In this document: piece after piece, positions 9,133 through 18,670 of the stretch
Layout: every line of letters starts with the position of its first letter
Position numbering within the stretch: the stretch's first letter is position 1
Assembly: GCF_013459645.1 (NCBI RefSeq)
Contig: NZ_CP054861.1
Location: forward strand, 980,001 to 1,044,000
Length of the DNA stretch: 64,000 nucleotides
From: Martelella sp. NC20
Lineage (GTDB): Bacteria > Pseudomonadota > Alphaproteobacteria > Rhizobiales > Rhizobiaceae
Reading direction: 5' to 3'
Notes under the pieces: generated by a model
The model's input: the letters and a program-made list of their open reading frames with translations, nothing else
What the model was told of the DNA's origin: nothing
Database searches by the model: none
Made by a program: the position numbers and the translations under genes

Positions 9133-10701
9133 CTATCGGAACTGCCCAGGATGGAACTGGCCGAGCCAGGTTTCCGTCAGCGCCTCGCCATCCTTTGAAA
9201 GATAGGCGCGGACATCGATCGTATCGGCGGTCTCCTCGAATTTCAGGTCATAGGTCAGCCGCCAGTCATCGGTCCCGACGATCGGCATGGCGAAGGCATC
9301 GAGCAGTTCGGCGCCCGGCCCGACGCTGACCTCGGGCTCGATCCCGTCCTCCATCGTCAGCCCCGCAACGCCCGCGCCGGAAAACTCGACAACCACCTTG
9401 ATCTGATCGTCGGGCCTTGGCTGGCCGGGCACACCGCCGCGACCGATCCGGCTCGCCTTTGTTTCGGCCAGAACCGCGTTGTCCGGTCCCCTCGGCGCCC
9501 AGGTCAGCGTATAGGCGAAATCGCGCTCGTCGCCCGCTTCAGGCAGGTCTTCCGGCAGCCAGTAGGCAACGATATTGTCATAGATCTCGTCATCGGAGGG
9601 CAGTTCGACAAGCTGCACCACACCCTTGCCCCAGTCGCCCTCGGGCGTGATCCAGGCGGAAGAGCGGCGGTTGTAGAAAACCCCGTCATCGAGATAGTGA
9701 TCGAAATCGCGATCACGCTGGATCAGGCCGAAGCCCTTCGGGTTGTCGTCATAGAAGCTCGACGTCACCACCCGGTCGGGATTGTTGAGCGGACGCCAGA
9801 TCTGCTCGCCCGAACCGGTCGCGATTTCCAGCCCGTCGCTGTCATGCACTTCCGGACGCCAGTCGAAGGCCATGTTGCGGTGGGTCTCGGAATACCAGTA
9901 CATCGAGGTCAGCGGCGCGACGCCGAGACGCTCCACCGCATCGCGGAAGAACAGCCGGCTCTCGATATGCAGCACCTGCCCCTCGCCATCGACGTTTTCA
10001 GCCTCGATCCGGTAGGCCCCGGTCACGCTCCGGCTGTCGAGCAGCGCATAGATGACGATGCTGTCTTCCGCGCTGTCTGCCGCCTTCTCGTCTTCCTCAA
10101 GATAGAAGGCGGTAAAGCGCGGAAATTCCTCCGCCGTCGACATTCCGGTATCGATCGCCAGCGCGCGCGCCGACAGGCCGTATTGCCTGTCGGGGCCGTC
10201 GGTGCGGAAATAGCTGGCGCCGAGGAAGGAAATCCAGTCGGTTTTCATATCCGGCCGCATCACCCGGAAGCCGGCCCAGCCGGCGACATCCTCGACCGCC
10301 TTTGCGGGACTGTCCTCCGGCATGTCGAAATAATCGGCGCTGTAGACCACCTCGCGGGCCTCGCCGTCCGTCACCAGATTGATCGTCACCGGTTCCTTGA
10401 AATAGCGGCCCTGATGGAAGAACTGCACCGGCGCATCGCCGACATCGACGGTATGGTCGGTGCGGAACCTGATCTTCCAGTGGGCGTCGTAATCGATCTT
10501 CTCGAACAGTTCCGGCTGCTCAACCGGATAGGGTTCGAACGGCTTTTCGGAAAGCGCCTTCGCGTCTTCGGCGAGCGTTTCGAACGAGAACGGCTTTGCC
10601 GGGCCGAGTTCGGGCTCGAAGGCGAAGGCCGCTGCGGGAAGCAGGATCAGCGGGACAACGAGCAGGCGGAGAACAGAGGGCGAAACAGAACGGATCGTCA
10701 T
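9133..10701 (-). CDS. Periplasmic glucan biosynthesis protein, MdoG/OpgG-OpgD family
   Basis: 522-residue exported protein of the MdoG family, involved in synthesis or structuring of osmoregulated periplasmic glucans. A Sec signal (VLRLLVVPLILLPAAAFA) ends near residue 28, then mature FEPELGPAKPFSFETLAEDAKALS, typical of OpgG. Further family segments: QFFHQGRYFKEPVTINLV, WISFLGASYFRTDG, YGLSARALAIDT, SMYWYSETHRN, DWRPEVHDSDGLEI, GFGLIQRDRDFDHYLDDG and YNRRSSAWITPEGDWGKG. No glycosyltransferase opgH gene lies next to it. Rhizobiales usually make cyclic glucans through NdvA/NdvB, so the role of a stand-alone MdoG homologue here is open. G versus D subtype not resolved. Confidence 0.9.
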   Translation of the reverse strand: MTIRSVSPSVLRLLVVPLILLPAAAFAFEPELGPAKPFSFETLAEDAKALSEKPFEPYPVEQPELFEKIDYDAHWKIRFRTDHTVDVGDAPVQFFHQGRYFKEPVTINLVTDGEAREVVYSADYFDMPEDSPAKAVEDVAGWAGFRVMRPDMKTDWISFLGASYFRTDGPDRQYGLSARALAIDTGMSTAEEFPRFTAFYLEEDEKAADSAEDSIVIYALLDSRSVTGAYRIEAENVDGEGQVLHIESRLFFRDAVERLGVAPLTSMYWYSETHRNMAFDWRPEVHDSDGLEIATGSGEQIWRPLNNPDRVVTSSFYDDNPKGFGLIQRDRDFDHYLDDGVFYNRRSSAWITPEGDWGKGVVQLVELPSDDEIYDNIVAYWLPEDLPEAGDERDFAYTLTWAPRGPDNAVLAETKASRIGRGGVPGQPRPDDQIKVVVEFSGAGVAGLTMEDGIEPEVSVGPGAELLDAFAMPIVGTDDWRLTYDLKFEETADTIDVRAYLSKDGEALTETWLGQFHPGQFR

Positions 10702-10780
10702 CGAGAGGTAAACTCCGGTTTGGCCATGGATATGCTGAAGACAGAAACGTCGCCAGGCCCGCCAGGTTCCGTCCCGACCG

Positions 10781-10805
10781 AAAAAAGCCCGCGCAATGGC
10801 GGGCT
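10781..10805 (-). terminator. Rho-independent terminator of trxA
   Basis: On the minus strand AGCCCGC, a 6-nt loop and GCGGGCT are followed directly by a run of six Ts. It is 26 bp past the trxA stop codon and in the right orientation, a textbook intrinsic terminator separating trxA from the opgG-type gene. Confidence 0.85.
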
Positions 10806-10830
10806 TCGTAGATGCAGAATGTGGCGGCAG

Positions 10831-11154
10831 TCAGCCGACGACGCCGGAAATCCAGCTCGAAAGCGCGGTTTTGGGTGCCGCGCCCACCTTGACGTCGGCG
10901 AGTTCGCCGCCCTTGAACATGGCAAGCATCGGGATCGAACGGACCCCGTACTGCACCGCCAGATCCGGATTGTCATCGACATTGACCTTGGCGATCTTGA
11001 CCTTGCCGTCCATTTCCGCGGCGATTTCCTCCAGGCTCGGACCGATCATCCGGCACGGGCCGCACCATTCGGCCCAGAAATCGACCACGACGGGTTGGTC
11101 GGATTCAAGCACTTCCTGCTTGAAATTGGCTGTAGTGACCTTGACTGTCGTCAT
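10831..11154 (-). CDS. trxA: Thioredoxin
   Basis: 107-residue thioredoxin; a cytoplasmic dithiol carrier for ribonucleotide reductase, methionine sulfoxide reductase and other enzymes. Active site [10 protein letters not shown] intact; downstream cis-proline in [15 protein letters not shown]. The ATG at 11154 has AGGAG seven bases upstream; the open frame extends 46 codons further but that extension is not thioredoxin-like. Followed by a strong terminator. Its place after addB-addA is conserved in many rhizobia (from memory). Confidence 0.97.
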   Translation of the reverse strand: MTTVKVTTANFKQEVLESDQPVVVDFWAEWCGPCRMIGPSLEEIAAEMDGKVKIAKVNVDDNPDLAVQYGVRSIPMLAMFKGGELADVKVGAAPKTALSSWISGVVG

Positions 11155-11257
11155 TTGAAAACTCCTTGCGTTGCCGAAAGCACCCGGAGACCGGCTTCTT
11201 TCGCAAATCTTGCCGGTCATGTGAGCATGGTTTGAGAAAAAATCAATGCTGCCGCTT

Positions 11258-14200
11258 TCACTTTGTCGCAAGCGCCCCAAGGGCGACGGCAAGTTCCCCG
11301 TCCGTCAGCACCCGCACCGCCGCCGTCTCGGTATAGATCAGCAGGCAATCGATCGCGCTTTCCGGGTAGAGCGGCTTCAGGATTTCGCGATAGACCGCCA
11401 TCTGCGCCACATGGCTGAAGGGCGGCGTCTCGCCCTCGCCCGGCGGGTTGCGGTTGGTCTTGAAATCGGCCAGCAGCACACGCCCGTCCTCAACCGCCAG
11501 CCGGTCGAGCCGGCCGGAAACGGTATAGGCTCCGCCGACAAGCCGGACGGTTCCGGCAATCGAGACTTCCGGACGCGCCGAGGATGCAAACAAAGGCTGC
11601 AACCGGGGATCGCCGATCACCGCCATCACGCTTCTCGCAATCGCCGCGCGCTCCTCATCCGGCAGCGAAAACGCCGCGCGGTCGAGATAGCGCCGGCAGG
11701 CGGCGTCGCGGTCATCGGTCTCGAACCCCGGCAATATCTGCAACAGCCGGTGCACCAGCCGGCCGCGTTCCAACGCCAGATTGATCTCCGGCTTTTCAAA
11801 CAACGGCGAGGCCGTCAACGGCGCGGGGTCTTCGACCTCGATCCCGGCGCGCGACGGGCTGAGCGGCGGCTGCGGACGGGCGGCTTCGCGAAACGGCGAC
11901 AGCAGCGCTTCGGGCAGCGGCGGCTTTTCCGAGGCCCCCTTTCCGGCCCTGGCCTCATCGAACCGGCGCGGCGGAATTTTTTCCTCGAAGATCAGCGCCG
12001 GCCATTCCTCGCCGCCCGGACCGGCCATCACCGTCTCGCTTGTGCGCTGATCGCCTGAAAGCGCGGACCAGACGATCCGGTGCCAGGTATCCGGCACCTC
12101 GGTCCGGCCGCGATAGCCCGCCACGATCAGCCGGTCGGCGGCGCGCGTCATGCCCACGTAGAGAAGCCGGCGATATTCCTCCTTCGCCTCGGCCTCGCGG
12201 CGGGCGAGATCGGCGGAAACCAGACTGTCGGCATCGCGCCCGCTGCCGTGCCAGACCGGCACATCGCCCGCCATCACCCGAAAGCCCGAGAGATTGCGGG
12301 TCTCGAACGGCTTGCCGCCGCCATCGACCAGAAACACCACCGGCGCCTCCAGCCCCTTGGCGGCATGGGCGGTCATGATCCGCACTTCATTGCGGCCCTG
12401 ATCCTGCTCGCGCTTGATCTCCAGCCCGCCGGCTTCCAGCATGTCGAGAAAGCTCTGCAGGCCCGGCAGACCGGTATCCTCGTGGCCCTTGGCGGCGTTG
12501 AGGAACTCGTCGAGAATATCGCCGGCCTCGCTGCCGAGCCGTGCGAGAAAGGCGCGCCTGCCGCCCTCCCGCGCCAGAATGCCGGCATAGAAGTCAAACG
12601 CGGTGCGCCTTCGCGCGGCGCTGACGACCCGTTCCAGCATCTCGACTGCGGCGGCCAGCGTCTCATCGCCCGCGCCCGCAAGCCGCCGGAGCGCCGACCA
12701 GACGTGCTCGCCCGGTTTGCGCAGCCCTGCCACGGCGAACAGATCGTCTTCCGAAAGCGAAAGCAGCGGGCTCTTGAACAGTGCCGCAAGCGAAAGGTCG
12801 TCCTCCGGCAGCACCGCGAACCGGCCGAGCGCGATCAGGTCCTTGACCGCGATATGATCGGCCAGCCGCAAGCGGTCGGCGCCGGCGACGGGAATGTCGT
12901 AGGGCGACTTCAGCGCCCTTGTCAGCGCATTGACGAAGGCATCGCGCTTCCTGACCAGAACCAGAATGTCGCCGGCCCTCACCGTGCGGCTGACATCGCC
13001 ATCGACCAGCGTCTCGGTTCCGACCATGGCGGCGACGCGGTGGGCGATCCGCCGGGCGAGGATCGCCGCCGGCGCTTCGTCGGGGGTGGCGTCGAAGGGC
13101 GCGGTCCAGTCGTCGGTCTCGATGACTTCTGCCGGCGCGATCACATCCCACGCCTCGACGCGGCCCGGATGGCCGATCCGGTTGGAGATGTGAGAGGTGG
13201 CTTCATCTTCAGCCGAAAGCCCCTTGCGGTTTTCGGGGACCGAGAACACAAGGTCGACCGCCGAAAGCACCGAGGCGGTCGAGCGGAACGACAGCGGCAG
13301 GCCGATCCGGACAAAATCGGCGTCGATCGCCGAGACCCGCCGCTCCGTCATCCGGCCCTCGGCGGCAAAGCGCTCGGGCCGCGCGCCCTGAAACGAATAG
13401 ATCGACTGCTTCTCGTCGCCAACGGCAAACATGGTGCGCCGGCCCGGCCGCGCGCCGGCCCCGGAAAAGAAGTCCTCGCTCAGCGCGCGCACCACGTCCC
13501 ATTGCAAAGGGGCCGTGTCCTGCGCTTCATCGACCAGAATATGGTCGATGCCCTGATCGAGCTTGTAGTGGATCCACTGGCCGGAATCGGGACGGGTCAG
13601 AAGGCCCGCGGCATGGGCAATCAGATCCTCGAAATCGAGCTTGCCGCGCCGCCGCTTCAGTTCCTCGTAACGCCGGTCCAGCCGGTCGGCGAGCGTCAGC
13701 GCCGCAAGCGTCTTTTCAAAGATCCGGTAGCGGACGAGCATATCGCGCACCGCGAAAACATGCTCTGCCGAAGCCATCACCGCCTCGGCAATCTCGGGCG
13801 CCTTGTCGCGCAGGCTCTTGAACACCAGCGTGCGCTCCGCCTTCGGCACGCCGGCCTTGGTCAGAAACGCCTCTTCCAGGTGACCGAACCGGACGGTCGC
13901 ATCATCGACTGAAAACGCCGCAGCAAGCGTATCGGCGAATTGCCCGGCGCGGCTGCCGCCATCGGCCCGCGCGATCGCGATCAAGGCGGAAAGATTGCCC
14001 TCGCCAAGCTCCGGAAGCGGCCACGCCGCCCCGGCAATCGTTTCGAGCGAGGCGTCCGGGGCAAGATCATAGGCCTTGCGCAAGGCCTCCCCGAGCCGCC
14101 CGCGGGCAGCCTCCAGAAACGGCCGGATCGCATGGCGGTTGCGCACGATCTCGCCCAGCAGCTTTTCAAGTCCGCTGTCATCGGCGATGTCCAGCACGGT

Positions 14201-14779
14201 CTGAAACGCCCGCGACAGATCCGGGTCATCGCGGCTGGCCGTCGCCGTCAGCAATCCGAGCCGGGCATCGGCCAGAAGCGTGGCGGCGGCGGTATCGTCC
14301 AGCACCGAGAAATGCCCGGCGACATTGGCCTCCAGCGGAAACCGGTGCAGCAGGCCTTCGCAAAAGGCGTGGATGGTCTGGATCTTCAGCCCGCCCGGCG
14401 TTTCCAGCGCATGGGCAAACAGCCGCCGCGCCATCGCGATCTTCAGCCTATCCGGCCGCGCGCCCTCGATCTCGGCGATCTCGCCGGCAAGGGCCGCCTC
14501 CGGCAGCACCGCCCATTCGGCCAGCCTGCGGAACACCCGGTTCGACATTTCCGATGCCGCCGCCCTGGTATAGGTGAGGCAGAGGATCGCCGACGGCCTT
14601 GCGCCCGCCAGCAGCAGCCGGACGACGCGCTGGGTCAGAACATGGGTCTTGCCCGAACCGGCATTGGCCGACACCCAGACGGAACGGGCCGGATCGGAGG
14701 CGAGCCGCTGGCGGCCCGTGGTCCAGGACAGCCAGGTCTCGGCGTCGGCATCATGACCGGGGCCGCTCTCAATCGTCAT
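11258..14779 (-). CDS. addA: AddAB helicase-nuclease, subunit A (UvrD-like helicase plus RecB nuclease)
   Basis: 1173 residues; the motor and one nuclease of the AddAB complex, which resects double-strand breaks for RecA loading. Walker [16 protein letters not shown] (residues 37-46 region), Walker B/DEAQ box [14 protein letters not shown]1 motifs [11 protein letters not shown] and [32 protein letters not shown]. The C-terminal RecB-family nuclease has GRLDRL and LLADFKTNR, the D-DxK core. The ATG at 14779 follows GGGGAGG and overlaps the end of addB by 11 bp, so translation is likely coupled; longer frames upstream run inside addB. Family length fits. Confidence 0.96.
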   Translation of the reverse strand: MTIESGPGHDADAETWLSWTTGRQRLASDPARSVWVSANAGSGKTHVLTQRVVRLLLAGARPSAILCLTYTRAAASEMSNRVFRRLAEWAVLPEAALAGEIAEIEGARPDRLKIAMARRLFAHALETPGGLKIQTIHAFCEGLLHRFPLEANVAGHFSVLDDTAAATLLADARLGLLTATASRDDPDLSRAFQTVLDIADDSGLEKLLGEIVRNRHAIRPFLEAARGRLGEALRKAYDLAPDASLETIAGAAWPLPELGEGNLSALIAIARADGGSRAGQFADTLAAAFSVDDATVRFGHLEEAFLTKAGVPKAERTLVFKSLRDKAPEIAEAVMASAEHVFAVRDMLVRYRIFEKTLAALTLADRLDRRYEELKRRRGKLDFEDLIAHAAGLLTRPDSGQWIHYKLDQGIDHILVDEAQDTAPLQWDVVRALSEDFFSGAGARPGRRTMFAVGDEKQSIYSFQGARPERFAAEGRMTERRVSAIDADFVRIGLPLSFRSTASVLSAVDLVFSVPENRKGLSAEDEATSHISNRIGHPGRVEAWDVIAPAEVIETDDWTAPFDATPDEAPAAILARRIAHRVAAMVGTETLVDGDVSRTVRAGDILVLVRKRDAFVNALTRALKSPYDIPVAGADRLRLADHIAVKDLIALGRFAVLPEDDLSLAALFKSPLLSLSEDDLFAVAGLRKPGEHVWSALRRLAGAGDETLAAAVEMLERVVSAARRRTAFDFYAGILAREGGRRAFLARLGSEAGDILDEFLNAAKGHEDTGLPGLQSFLDMLEAGGLEIKREQDQGRNEVRIMTAHAAKGLEAPVVFLVDGGGKPFETRNLSGFRVMAGDVPVWHGSGRDADSLVSADLARREAEAKEEYRRLLYVGMTRAADRLIVAGYRGRTEVPDTWHRIVWSALSGDQRTSETVMAGPGGEEWPALIFEEKIPPRRFDEARAGKGASEKPPLPEALLSPFREAARPQPPLSPSRAGIEVEDPAPLTASPLFEKPEINLALERGRLVHRLLQILPGFETDDRDAACRRYLDRAAFSLPDEERAAIARSVMAVIGDPRLQPLFASSARPEVSIAGTVRLVGGAYTVSGRLDRLAVEDGRVLLADFKTNRNPPGEGETPPFSHVAQMAVYREILKPLYPESAIDCLLIYTETAAVRVLTDGELAVALGALATK

Positions 14780-17700
14780 CGCCGCCCTCCCCGTCATCGG
14801 CGGTCGACCATTCGGCAACGCGGGCCAGATGATCATACTCGCCTGAAAAATCGCGCGCGCTCGCCGGCACCAGCCGCGAGGCGAAAGGCCGCTCGCCGGA
14901 TTTCAGCGCGATCACGAAACGGGTGAATTCCCTGAGCGCGTCGCGGGCAAGGTCTTCCGCGGTGATCGCCGCTTCCTTGCCGGTCTCCGCCTTTTCAAGC
15001 ATTTCGCTCATAAACCGGTGGGCCGGGCGCAGCCGCACATATTGCAGGCTTGCAGCCTCCGTCGGCGCAACGCCCTTGAAGCCGCCCGCTGCCAGCGCCG
15101 CGGCCTCCAGCGGCAGTTGCGGGTCGAGCAGGGTGCGGGCCTGTTTCAGCGAGGGCGACGAACCGGTCTTGTAATCGATGATCTCGGCGCCGCCGCCAGC
15201 CAGCATGTCGATCCGGTCGGCGATGCCGGTGAGCCGCACCCCCGCCAGCGGGATATCGAAGCCGGCCGCAACCTCCGTCAGCGATTGCTCGATCGGCGTC
15301 AGCGCCCGCCGGCGCGTCTCGAACGCCAGGAACTCGGCGGCGACCGAACGAAGGCGCGGCACCCAGCTCACCTCCAGATGCGGCGCAAGCTCGGCCGCAA
15401 ACAATAGTGCTGCGATGATCTCGTCCATCACCGCCCTGCCTTCATCGCTGTCCGGGCTCACCCCGGACTTGACGAAGCGCTCGGCCAGCGCGTGATAGAG
15501 GATGCCGCGCTCCTTGACGCCGGGATCGGCGTTGAACGGCAGCAGCGGATCGAGTTTCAGCACCTTCTGGGCATAGACCGCGTAAGGGTCGCGCCTGAGC
15601 CTGCCGATCTCGGAGAAGGAATAGCGTTCCGGCTGGCGCTCGGCCGGCGGGTAGGGCGCCGGGCGGCCGGGGATCGGCTGGCGCGGGGCGGCATCCAGTT
15701 CTCCGGCCCAGTCGCGATAGACCGCGCCGCGACGTGCGAGATCTGCCGCAAGGTCCGGCCCGCCAAAGGCCAGCAACCGTTGCAGCCAGCGGCTGGCGAC
15801 CGTCGGCGCTGTGCCCTGCCGCAGCGCCCGCGAGACCACGAGACGGCGCGCGCCGGCCGCCATCCAGAAATCATGGGCGAGCTGGCCGACCCGCTTTTCC
15901 GGCGGCTCCAGCCCGATCTCGGCCTTCATGCCGCGCGACAGGAACGGATTGTTCTTCGGTTGGGTCGGCCAGACGCCCTCATTCATGCCGCCGAGCACGA
16001 TCGTATCCATCTGTTGCAGCCGGGCCTCGACCGCCCCGAAGATGAACACGCGCGGATTGCCCATCTGGCGCGGCTTGACCGCCTCGGAGGCGGAAAGCGC
16101 CGCGACGATCTCGATCCATTGCGGCCCGTCGGCCTCGATCGGCGTCATGGACCCCATGATTTCGGAAAGCATGGCGGCAAGGCGCTCGCCCGCCTCCCCG
16201 CTCCACAGCACTGAGAGATCATCGTCGCTGCCCCGCGCCACCGCCTCCAGCGCCCGGCCGGTGCGCGCCGCCCAGTCGGCAAGCGCCAGGCTTTCGGTGA
16301 TCGGCGCCCGGTCCGGCCCGCGCGCCACATGGGTTTCGATCAGCGGCTCGAGCGCGGCATCGATGCGGCGGGCAAGATCGCGGGCATCCTCGCCTGCGGT
16401 TTTCGGTAGCGCCGTGCGCCAGCGCGGCGGATGCCGGTCGTCCTTCTGCTTTTCCAGCGCATCATCGACAAATCCCTCGAGATGTCCGAGCGCGACCGGC
16501 CGCGTACCGCCTCGAAGCGCCAGCAGTTCGAAGGCGGCAGCCGCCCCGCGCATGGCACGGGCCGAAAGGCCGAAACGGGCCAGCGGATGTTTCAAAAGCG
16601 CGGCAAGGGTCGCCGGATCGCCCGGCTTCAGCGCCGTCTCCAGCATCAGCGCCAGCAGCGTGCCCTGTCCGGTCGCGGCAAGCGGGGTGCCGGCGGAATC
16701 ATCCGCCTCGATCTGGAATCGCCCGAGTTCGGCCGCCACACGCCGGGCGAGATCGCGGTCGGGCGTGATCAGCGCCGCGCGCGCCGGCCTTCCGTGCTCC
16801 GTTTCCTGTTCCAGCGCCAGCCGGAGGGCAATGGCGACCGCGACCGCTTCCTGACGCTCATTGGCCGCCTCGATCATCGCGACATCGCCAAAGCCGCGCG
16901 CGATATCGGCGGGCGCGATCGCTTCGCGCCAGCCCTCCCAGCGATCGGTCGCCTCGGCCGGCGCGAAGGCGGCGGCGAGCACCGCGTGCCGCGCGGCCAG
17001 GTCGGGCTCCGGCGTCTCCAGCGTCGCGAAATCGGCTCGCGAAAGCCCGAGACGCGCGACCAGCCGCGCCATTTCATATTGCGGATGGCTGCGGATCGAG
17101 GGATCGGGCATGGCCGGGTTGGGGTCGGCCGCCGTCAGCGCCTGAAAGTCCGCCTCCGGCATGGCGGTATCGAGGCCGGGCAGCACGATCACGCCGTTTT
17201 CCATCGCCGCTGCCGCCGCGATCAGTTCGGCCACCGCCGGCACGGAGCCGGTCGAGCCGGCAATAATGACGGGTGATGAAAGGGTGCCAAGCCGCTCCGC
17301 CTCGCCGGCAAGCAGGCCGTTGCGATGGGCGACCGCGGAAGAACGGCCAAGCTCATCGAGCCGGCCCGGCCAATAGATTGCCGCGATGCCGAGAAATTCG
17401 GCGGTCAACTGCCACCAGACGGCGTAATTGTCCTGTTCCAGCGCCGAAAGCCGATCCCAGCCGACCCGCTCGGTCTCCAGCGCATCGATCAGTTCGGCAA
17501 GGTCGCGGGCAAGCCAGACCGCATCCGCCGGGCTTGCCGGCGCCACCAGCGGCGAGCCGCCGTGAAGGCCCGCAAGCTCATCGGAAAGCCGGTTGCGCCA
17601 GGGCAGGATCAGGCCGGCAAGCTCCAGCAGGCGCGGCACCGGCTCGATCGGCGGCAGCGCTTCCGCGGCCTCCGGCAGGCTTTCGCCGAGATACCCCTCA

Positions 17701-17960
17701 TCCTCGTCGACTTCGCCAAGCGCGCGAATTTCCGGCAATATCGCCGCCTCGCCGCCGAGTTGGGCGGCAAAAGAGGCCCGCAGTTCGCGGACCGCGCGGC
17801 GGGTGGGCAGGAATATTTTCACATCGGCGAGCGCCAGCGGGTTTTCGGGGTCATGACGGAATTTATCCGTCAGGCTGCCATCGAGTAGGCGGGCGGCAAG
17901 GCTGTCCAGGAACGCGACCCCCGGCGGTATCGTCCACAATCTCGCCCGCCCTTGCGCCAC
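14769..17960 (-). CDS. addB: AddAB helicase-nuclease, subunit B (alphaproteobacterial type)
   Basis: 1063 residues from a GTG start with GGGAG upstream. AddB recognises Chi-like sequences through an inactive helicase fold and carries a second nuclease that cuts the other strand. The N-terminal helicase region has FLPTRRAVRELR where an active enzyme would have a GKT loop, so no ATPase is expected. VFIFGAVEARLQQMDTIVLGGMNEGVWP is the family signature. The C-terminal nuclease core is GIADRIDML and EIIDYKTGSSPS (D-DxK). The entire protein contains no cysteine, so the Fe-S cluster known from Bacillus AddB cannot form. First gene of the addB-addA pair. Confidence 0.95.
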   Translation of the reverse strand: MAQGRARLWTIPPGVAFLDSLAARLLDGSLTDKFRHDPENPLALADVKIFLPTRRAVRELRASFAAQLGGEAAILPEIRALGEVDEDEGYLGESLPEAAEALPPIEPVPRLLELAGLILPWRNRLSDELAGLHGGSPLVAPASPADAVWLARDLAELIDALETERVGWDRLSALEQDNYAVWWQLTAEFLGIAAIYWPGRLDELGRSSAVAHRNGLLAGEAERLGTLSSPVIIAGSTGSVPAVAELIAAAAAMENGVIVLPGLDTAMPEADFQALTAADPNPAMPDPSIRSHPQYEMARLVARLGLSRADFATLETPEPDLAARHAVLAAAFAPAEATDRWEGWREAIAPADIARGFGDVAMIEAANERQEAVAVAIALRLALEQETEHGRPARAALITPDRDLARRVAAELGRFQIEADDSAGTPLAATGQGTLLALMLETALKPGDPATLAALLKHPLARFGLSARAMRGAAAAFELLALRGGTRPVALGHLEGFVDDALEKQKDDRHPPRWRTALPKTAGEDARDLARRIDAALEPLIETHVARGPDRAPITESLALADWAARTGRALEAVARGSDDDLSVLWSGEAGERLAAMLSEIMGSMTPIEADGPQWIEIVAALSASEAVKPRQMGNPRVFIFGAVEARLQQMDTIVLGGMNEGVWPTQPKNNPFLSRGMKAEIGLEPPEKRVGQLAHDFWMAAGARRLVVSRALRQGTAPTVASRWLQRLLAFGGPDLAADLARRGAVYRDWAGELDAAPRQPIPGRPAPYPPAERQPERYSFSEIGRLRRDPYAVYAQKVLKLDPLLPFNADPGVKERGILYHALAERFVKSGVSPDSDEGRAVMDEIIAALLFAAELAPHLEVSWVPRLRSVAAEFLAFETRRRALTPIEQSLTEVAAGFDIPLAGVRLTGIADRIDMLAGGGAEIIDYKTGSSPSLKQARTLLDPQLPLEAAALAAGGFKGVAPTEAASLQYVRLRPAHRFMSEMLEKAETGKEAAITAEDLARDALREFTRFVIALKSGERPFASRLVPASARDFSGEYDHLARVAEWSTADDGEGGDDD

Positions 17961-18024
17961 CTAATCGCTCCCTGCTTCGCTGTTGAGGTTTTACGAAGCA
18001 TGGTGCCGGGACGCAAGCGCCGTT

Positions 18025-18069
18025 CCCTCATCCGGCCTTCGGCCACCTTCTCCCCAAGGGGAGAAGGGG
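18025..18069. repeat. Palindromic intergenic repeat, family A, left copy
   Basis: CCCTCATCCGGCC, a TTC loop, GGCCACCTTCTCCCC and AAGGGGAGAAGGGG. It contains two nested hairpins. Such CCCTCA..CTCCCC elements are widespread in intergenic regions of rhizobia (from memory). Together with the copy at 18121-18170 in opposite orientation it fills the gap between tsaE and addB. Confidence 0.75.
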
Positions 18070-18120
18070 AAGCCGTCGAGGCTCGGCCTTTCCACTTATC
18101 TCTGAGAGAGCTGCATGGTT

Positions 18121-18170
18121 CCCCCTCGCCCCGGAGGGGAGAGGGTGGCGCGGATGCGCCGGGTGAGGGG
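18121..18170. repeat. Palindromic intergenic repeat, family A, right copy (inverted)
   Basis: The reverse complement begins CCCCTCACCCGGCGCATCC and runs on with CCACCCTCTCCCCTCCGGGG, clearly homologous to the copy at 18025-18069 but with a different inner loop (GGCGCATCCGCGCC). The two copies form a head-to-head pair with about 50 bp between them, like bacterial interspersed mosaic elements. Confidence 0.75.
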
Positions 18171-18226
18171 AGACGGCATTTCCTCATCACACTGACATGG
18201 AGGAAAATCAGGGCCTTTCAGCCCAC

Positions 18227-18670
18227 CTACAGCGCCGCCGCCAGTTCCCCCACCCGCCGGCCGGAAAGCCGTACCCGCCGCCCCGCGCCTTCCTCGGCAA
18301 AAGTCAGCCGCAAAGCGTCCCTTGGAAGCACCCCTTCACCCCGATCCGGCCATTCGATCAGGCTGATCGCCTCTGCCAGCGCCTCGTCGATGCCGAGTTC
18401 GATCAGTTCGTCGGGGTCGGAAAGCCGATAGAGGTCGAAATGCCAGAGCGGCGGCGCGCCGTCATAGATCTGGACCAGCGTGAAGGTCGGGCTCGGCACC
18501 TCAAGCGCCGGATCGCCGAGGCGGGCGCGGATCAGCGCCCGGGCGAAGGTCGACTTGCCCATGCCGAGATCGCCATCGAGCAGCAGGCAGTCGCCGGCGA
18601 TCAGAAGCGGCGCGAGGCGCCCGGCAAAGGCGATGGTGGCAGCTTCATCGGGGAGAAAGACACTGCTCAT
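18227..18670 (-). CDS. tsaE: tRNA threonylcarbamoyladenosine biosynthesis ATPase
   Basis: 147-residue TsaE, the ATPase that works with TsaD/TsaB to install t6A37 on tRNAs reading ANN codons. P-loop GDLGMGKSTFARA (residues 33-45), SPTFTLVQIY, WHFDLYRL and LIEWPDRGEGVLP are diagnostic. The ATG (18668-18670) overlaps the TGA of the histidine-kinase gene as ATGA, so both are co-translated. In many rhizobia tsaE is fused to or followed by an aminoglycoside-phosphotransferase-like gene and a nucleotidyltransferase before addB (from memory); here it stands alone and is followed by repeats. Confidence 0.95.
   Translation of the reverse strand: MSSVFLPDEAATIAFAGRLAPLLIAGDCLLLDGDLGMGKSTFARALIRARLGDPALEVPSPTFTLVQIYDGAPPLWHFDLYRLSDPDELIELGIDEALAEAISLIEWPDRGEGVLPRDALRLTFAEEGAGRRVRLSGRRVGELAAAL

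Noticed and set aside
12080..14926. Two long plus-strand frames over addA
   Set aside because: Shadows of a GC-rich helicase gene; the minus strand carries complete helicase and nuclease motifs.
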